Assembly (NCBI GenBank): GCA_964419545.1
Contig: CAYQQU010000008.1
Span: forward strand, 66,183 to 130,182
DNA length: 64,000 nt
Direction: 5' to 3'
Source of the DNA: CAYQQU01 sp964419545
GTDB taxonomy: Bacteria; Bacteroidota; Bacteroidia; Chitinophagales; Saprospiraceae
The notes beneath the pieces were generated by a model. The model was not told the DNA's origin. It ran no database searches and was given only the letters and a program-made list of their open reading frames with translations. Position 1 is the first letter of the stretch. The number at the start of each line of letters is the position of its first letter. Of the stretch, positions 62,023-64,000 are shown piece after piece. A program made the translations under genes and the position numbers.

Positions 62023-63144
62023 CTATTCCACCTTTTCCACCTTCAGTACTATTTCCGGGTGCGTTCTTGGAGCGGTTACGGCATTGAGCACTTCGAACGG
62101 AAGTTCGAGAGCATCTACCTGCGTTTCGGTTTTTACGGAGAAGGTGGTGCGGGCGTTGGGGTGCAGGGTGATGATGTCGAGTTGGTCGTGGAAGGAGAAA
62201 TCCGACTGGTTGGCCAGCAGGAAGCCGGCGTCGCTCTTGTTTTCGATGGTGATGTCCAGTACGGAGGAGATGCCCTGGTATTGGGCTTTCACGACTTCCA
62301 GAGAAGCGTTGATGAGCGGGATCAGGTGTTCTTCGCGGCCGATGAAATTGTTTTTGAACCAGCCGACGGTTCTTTTATCGAACAGGGCCGCTTTTATGGC
62401 GGCTGCGGAGCGTTCTTCGGTGAAGACCAGCGTGACGGGCCGGTGGCCGCCATGGGGCACGTCAAACTGCCAGTCGATGAGGCCGTGGATGTCGGAAGTC
62501 GCCATGATGGTGAGGTCGTAATCGAGGGCGATCTGGAGGGCTTCGTCGGAGTAGGTGAGGTCGTTGACCACTTCGATGCCGTGCAGCAGGCCTTCGTCGA
62601 TGAGGTTGCGGTGCACGTCGGTGATGGTCGCCAGGCCGTCCGGCTGCTGGGCGATCCAGTTGGGGTGGTTCCAGAAGGTGAAGGCGCCCTGGCGGTTGGC
62701 TTCGCGGAACACCGCTATGGAGTCGTCGACCATGAGCTTGTTGGCGTCCTGGATGAAGATGGCGTTGCAGTGCCCGGGCGGCAGGTCCCGCGTGATCTCG
62801 GCGCCGTTGACGACGATGAGGTCGTAGGGGCGGGCCCGTTGTTCGGCCACCTCGTAGGAGCGGTTGCGGTCGGGGTGGGGGATATCGGCGCGGTGGGGCT
62901 GGTACTCGATGTGTTCGGTCATAGAGACGGCGTCAACGCTGTCGCGCAGCGCTTCCTGGATGCGGATATCCGGCCAGACGCTGCCGTCGGAAAAGACAGT
63001 GTGCTGGTGAAAGTCGCAGACCAGCGTGAGATAACCGGGCACATCGGGGAATTCGATGGCGCGGTTGTGAGGATGGGTTGCATGCGACTGTGCGCTGAGG
63101 GTGCAGGCGCCAAGTAAAAAAAGGGGGAGAAGCCGGGTTTTCAT
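62023..63144 (-). CDS. Secreted PHP-domain phosphodiesterase (Sb-PDE type)
   Basis: A 373-residue protein with a signal peptide (LLPLFLLGACTLSAQ). The PHP metal-site motifs are in order: DFHQHTVFSDG (H46, H48, D53), SMTEHIEY (E77, H78), GAEITRD, FWNHPNW and ATSDIHG. A small C-terminal beta domain follows (VLDITIENKSDAGFLL to VEKVE). Close relatives are annotated as Sb-PDE phosphodiesterases acting on organophosphate diesters; the natural substrate is unclear. A cysteine in LGAC could be a lipobox, but the following residues fit a normal signal cleavage at SAQ. It is convergent with the T9SS protein. Confidence 0.87.
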   Translation of the reverse strand: MKTRLLPLFLLGACTLSAQSHATHPHNRAIEFPDVPGYLTLVCDFHQHTVFSDGSVWPDIRIQEALRDSVDAVSMTEHIEYQPHRADIPHPDRNRSYEVAEQRARPYDLIVVNGAEITRDLPPGHCNAIFIQDANKLMVDDSIAVFREANRQGAFTFWNHPNWIAQQPDGLATITDVHRNLIDEGLLHGIEVVNDLTYSDEALQIALDYDLTIMATSDIHGLIDWQFDVPHGGHRPVTLVFTEERSAAAIKAALFDKRTVGWFKNNFIGREEHLIPLINASLEVVKAQYQGISSVLDITIENKSDAGFLLANQSDFSFHDQLDIITLHPNARTTFSVKTETQVDALELPFEVLNAVTAPRTHPEIVLKVEKVE

Positions 63145-63245
63145 TTTGATAACTGTTTGTCGTCGAGTTGCGTTCGGAAATCTGATGCGATTTAATAAAC
63201 CAGTATTAATTGTAGGTTAAGCACTAAAATTGTGCAGTTCAAATC

Positions 63246-63422
63246 GGAAGTTTTTTCGCGGTCAGAGACCGAGGGATAGGGCATCCCAGTCGGGAGCCCC
63301 GGACGAGCAGGTGGGCGGCGATTGTGGGTGCTCTATGCTTGTATAGTTATACTGGAAAGTTTTTTCGCGGTCGGAGACCGGGGGATAGGATATCCCCGTC
63401 GGGAGATTGGGACGAGCAGGAG
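63246..63422. repeat. Two direct copies of a structured 70-bp repeat
   Basis: Copy 1 (63246-63312) and copy 2 (63354-63422) share GAAAGTTTTTTCGCGGTC-like starts, then AGACCG.GGGATAGG.ATCCC.GTCGGGAG and end GACGAGCAGG. Each has two small hairpins (GGTC-GACC and GGGAT-ATCCC types). They lie between the minus-strand PHP gene and the minus-strand small repeat protein, downstream of the latter. Roughly 80-85% identical by eye. They could be a transcript end structure or a small non-coding repeat family. Confidence 0.6.
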
Positions 63423-63432
63423 GAGAAATTTA

Positions 63433-63645
63433 CTAATCTTCAGCCAACTCCTTGCGTACTTCCGCAATAAATTCAGGCGTCACCTCCAGCACCCGGCAGA
63501 TGGTATCGTCGTCGAAGCCGAGCTGGATCATGTTGACGCAGGTGGCTTTAGTTTTCTTGTCTTCGCCTTTTTGCAGACCGATTTGTTCGCCTTTCTGCAG
63601 ACCGATTTGCTCACCTTCCGTTTTAAAAATATCCAGAGTACTCAT
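63433..63645 (-). CDS. Small octapeptide-repeat protein, copy 1
   Basis: A 70-residue protein read from ATG 63645: MSTLDIFKTEG, two GEQIGLQK units, GEDKKTKATCVNMIQL, then the helical tail DDDTICRVLEVTPEFIAEVRKEL. The tail resembles the C-terminal end of Rpn-family (PD-(D/E)XK) nucleases and similar proteins, but the nuclease domain is missing. Its neighbour at 63689 is a longer copy of the same protein. It might be a real small protein or a fragment with a fresh start codon; the shared start favours the first. Confidence 0.55.
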   Translation of the reverse strand: MSTLDIFKTEGEQIGLQKGEQIGLQKGEDKKTKATCVNMIQLGFDDDTICRVLEVTPEFIAEVRKELAED

Positions 63646-63688
63646 AATGTTAGATTTGACGGTTGAAGGAAGCTGAGCAGAAAAATTG

Positions 63689-63997
63689 CTAATCTGCAGC
63701 CAACTCCTTGCGGACCTCCGCAATAAATTCAGGCGTCACTTCCAGCACCCGGCAGATGGTATCGTCGTCGAAATCGAGCTGGATCATGTTGATGCAGGAG
63801 GCTTTAGTTTTTTTGTCTTCGCCGAGCTGTTTACCTTTCTGCAGACCGATTTGCTTGCCTTTTTGCAGACCGATTTGTTCGCCTTTCTGCAAGCCGATTT
63901 GTTCGCCTTTTTGCAGACCGATTTGCTCGCCTTTCTGCAGACCGATTTGCAGACCGATTTGCTCACCTTCCGTTTTAAAAATATCCAGAGTACTCAT
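63689..63997 (-). CDS. Small octapeptide-repeat protein, copy 2
   Basis: A 102-residue product from ATG 63997 to the stop at 63689. It begins MSTLDIFKTEGEQIGLQ and has about six GxQIGLQK units against two in copy 1, then GEDKKTKASCINMIQLDFDDDTICRVLEVTPEFIAEVRKEL. The repeats predict a regular amphipathic helix. Upstream sequence is outside the window, so a longer N-terminal part cannot be excluded, although the ATG is the same as in copy 1. Confidence 0.6.
   Translation of the reverse strand: MSTLDIFKTEGEQIGLQIGLQKGEQIGLQKGEQIGLQKGEQIGLQKGKQIGLQKGKQLGEDKKTKASCINMIQLDFDDDTICRVLEVTPEFIAEVRKELAAD
63824..63967. repeat. 24-bp in-frame minisatellite within the repeat protein
   Basis: A 24-bp unit (CTGCAGACCGATTTGCTCGC plus four bases; encodes an IGLQKGEQ-type octapeptide on the minus strand) recurs about six times, with one partial unit. 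The corresponding array in copy 1 (63569-63617) has only two units. Unit-number difference between near-identical genes points to slippage or recombination. Confidence 0.75.
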
Positions 63998-64000
63998 AAT

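Noticed and set aside
62017..63117. 366-codon plus-strand frame opposite the PHP phosphodiesterase
   Set aside because: The minus strand has all PHP metal motifs; the plus frame is Val/Gly/Asp-rich shadow sequence.
63230..63250. tRNA T-arm-like GTTCAAATC
   Set aside because: No matching stem, acceptor or anticodon arm nearby.
63824..63967. Possible CRISPR array
   Set aside because: The 24-bp units are contiguous without spacers and translate into an in-frame octapeptide.

Overview
The window looks like a chromosomal segment of a GC-rich, polysaccharide-degrading member of the Bacteroidota. The evidence is a SusC/SusD pair, several secreted proteins ending in type IX secretion (Por) sorting domains, TonB-dependent receptors with an N-terminal carboxypeptidase-regulatory-like domain, and A-rich rather than strong Shine-Dalgarno leaders. 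A marine Saprospiria/Lewinella-like bacterium is a reasonable guess, but no taxonomic marker gene is present to confirm it.

Region 1 (about 1-27.6 kb) is a large glycan and sugar-acid catabolic locus. It holds a partial beta-helix protein, a TonB-dependent receptor without a SusD partner, three enolase/mandelate-racemase superfamily proteins that each carry a twin-arginine export signal, and a protein with two complete sulfatase domains in one chain. It also holds a GH2 glycosidase, a GH28 lipoprotein, a secreted WD40 protein followed by a decayed copy of itself, a T9SS-secreted beta-helix protein, a GH20-like hexosaminidase and an (alpha/alpha)-toroid protein. The last three genes are an Nramp-fold transporter that lacks the metal-binding motifs, a TIM-barrel isomerase/epimerase and a NagB-like deaminase. 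Together they suggest attack on a sulfated glycan containing uronic acid and amino sugar. Much of the acid-sugar chemistry may happen outside the cytoplasm, with the final three translationally close genes doing import and cytosolic steps.

Region 2 (27.6-30.1 kb) holds a subtilisin-like T9SS protease and a cytosolic BtuF-like protein. Region 3 (30.1-42.4 kb) is a compact laminarin-type polysaccharide utilisation locus. A divergent beta-propeller/Y_Y_Y/LuxR regulator faces a T9SS surface protein with a near-identical internal duplication, then SusC, SusD, a PKD lipoprotein and a Calx-beta/GH16 endoglucanase. A phased set of TGTAG boxes lies between regulator and locus. A telomere-like, G-quadruplex-prone CCCACA/CCCTAA repeat lies at the 3' end.

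Region 4 (42.4-57.4 kb) is mixed housekeeping and accessory DNA: class IV aminotransferase, sulfotransferase, DUF1508, Gfo/Idh/MocA oxidoreductase, DUF4349, DUF1697, a 2H RNA phosphoesterase, an AraC regulator, a secreted alpha/beta hydrolase and a YfcC-type carrier. It contains an IS3-family element with a -1 frameshift signal, bordered by a run of broken genes (outer-membrane protein, alpha/beta hydrolase, VOC protein), and a CPBP protease with a frameshift. Region 5 (57.4-64 kb) has a 164-bp palindromic MITE-like element, a Vat/XAT-type acetyltransferase, a 1167-residue T9SS adhesin-like protein, a PHP phosphodiesterase, a structured direct repeat, and two tandem small proteins built on an octapeptide repeat at the window edge.

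A short palindrome of consensus TTAAYCCGGRTTAA recurs in intergenic DNA. In four places it contains the stop codon of the adjacent reading frame.
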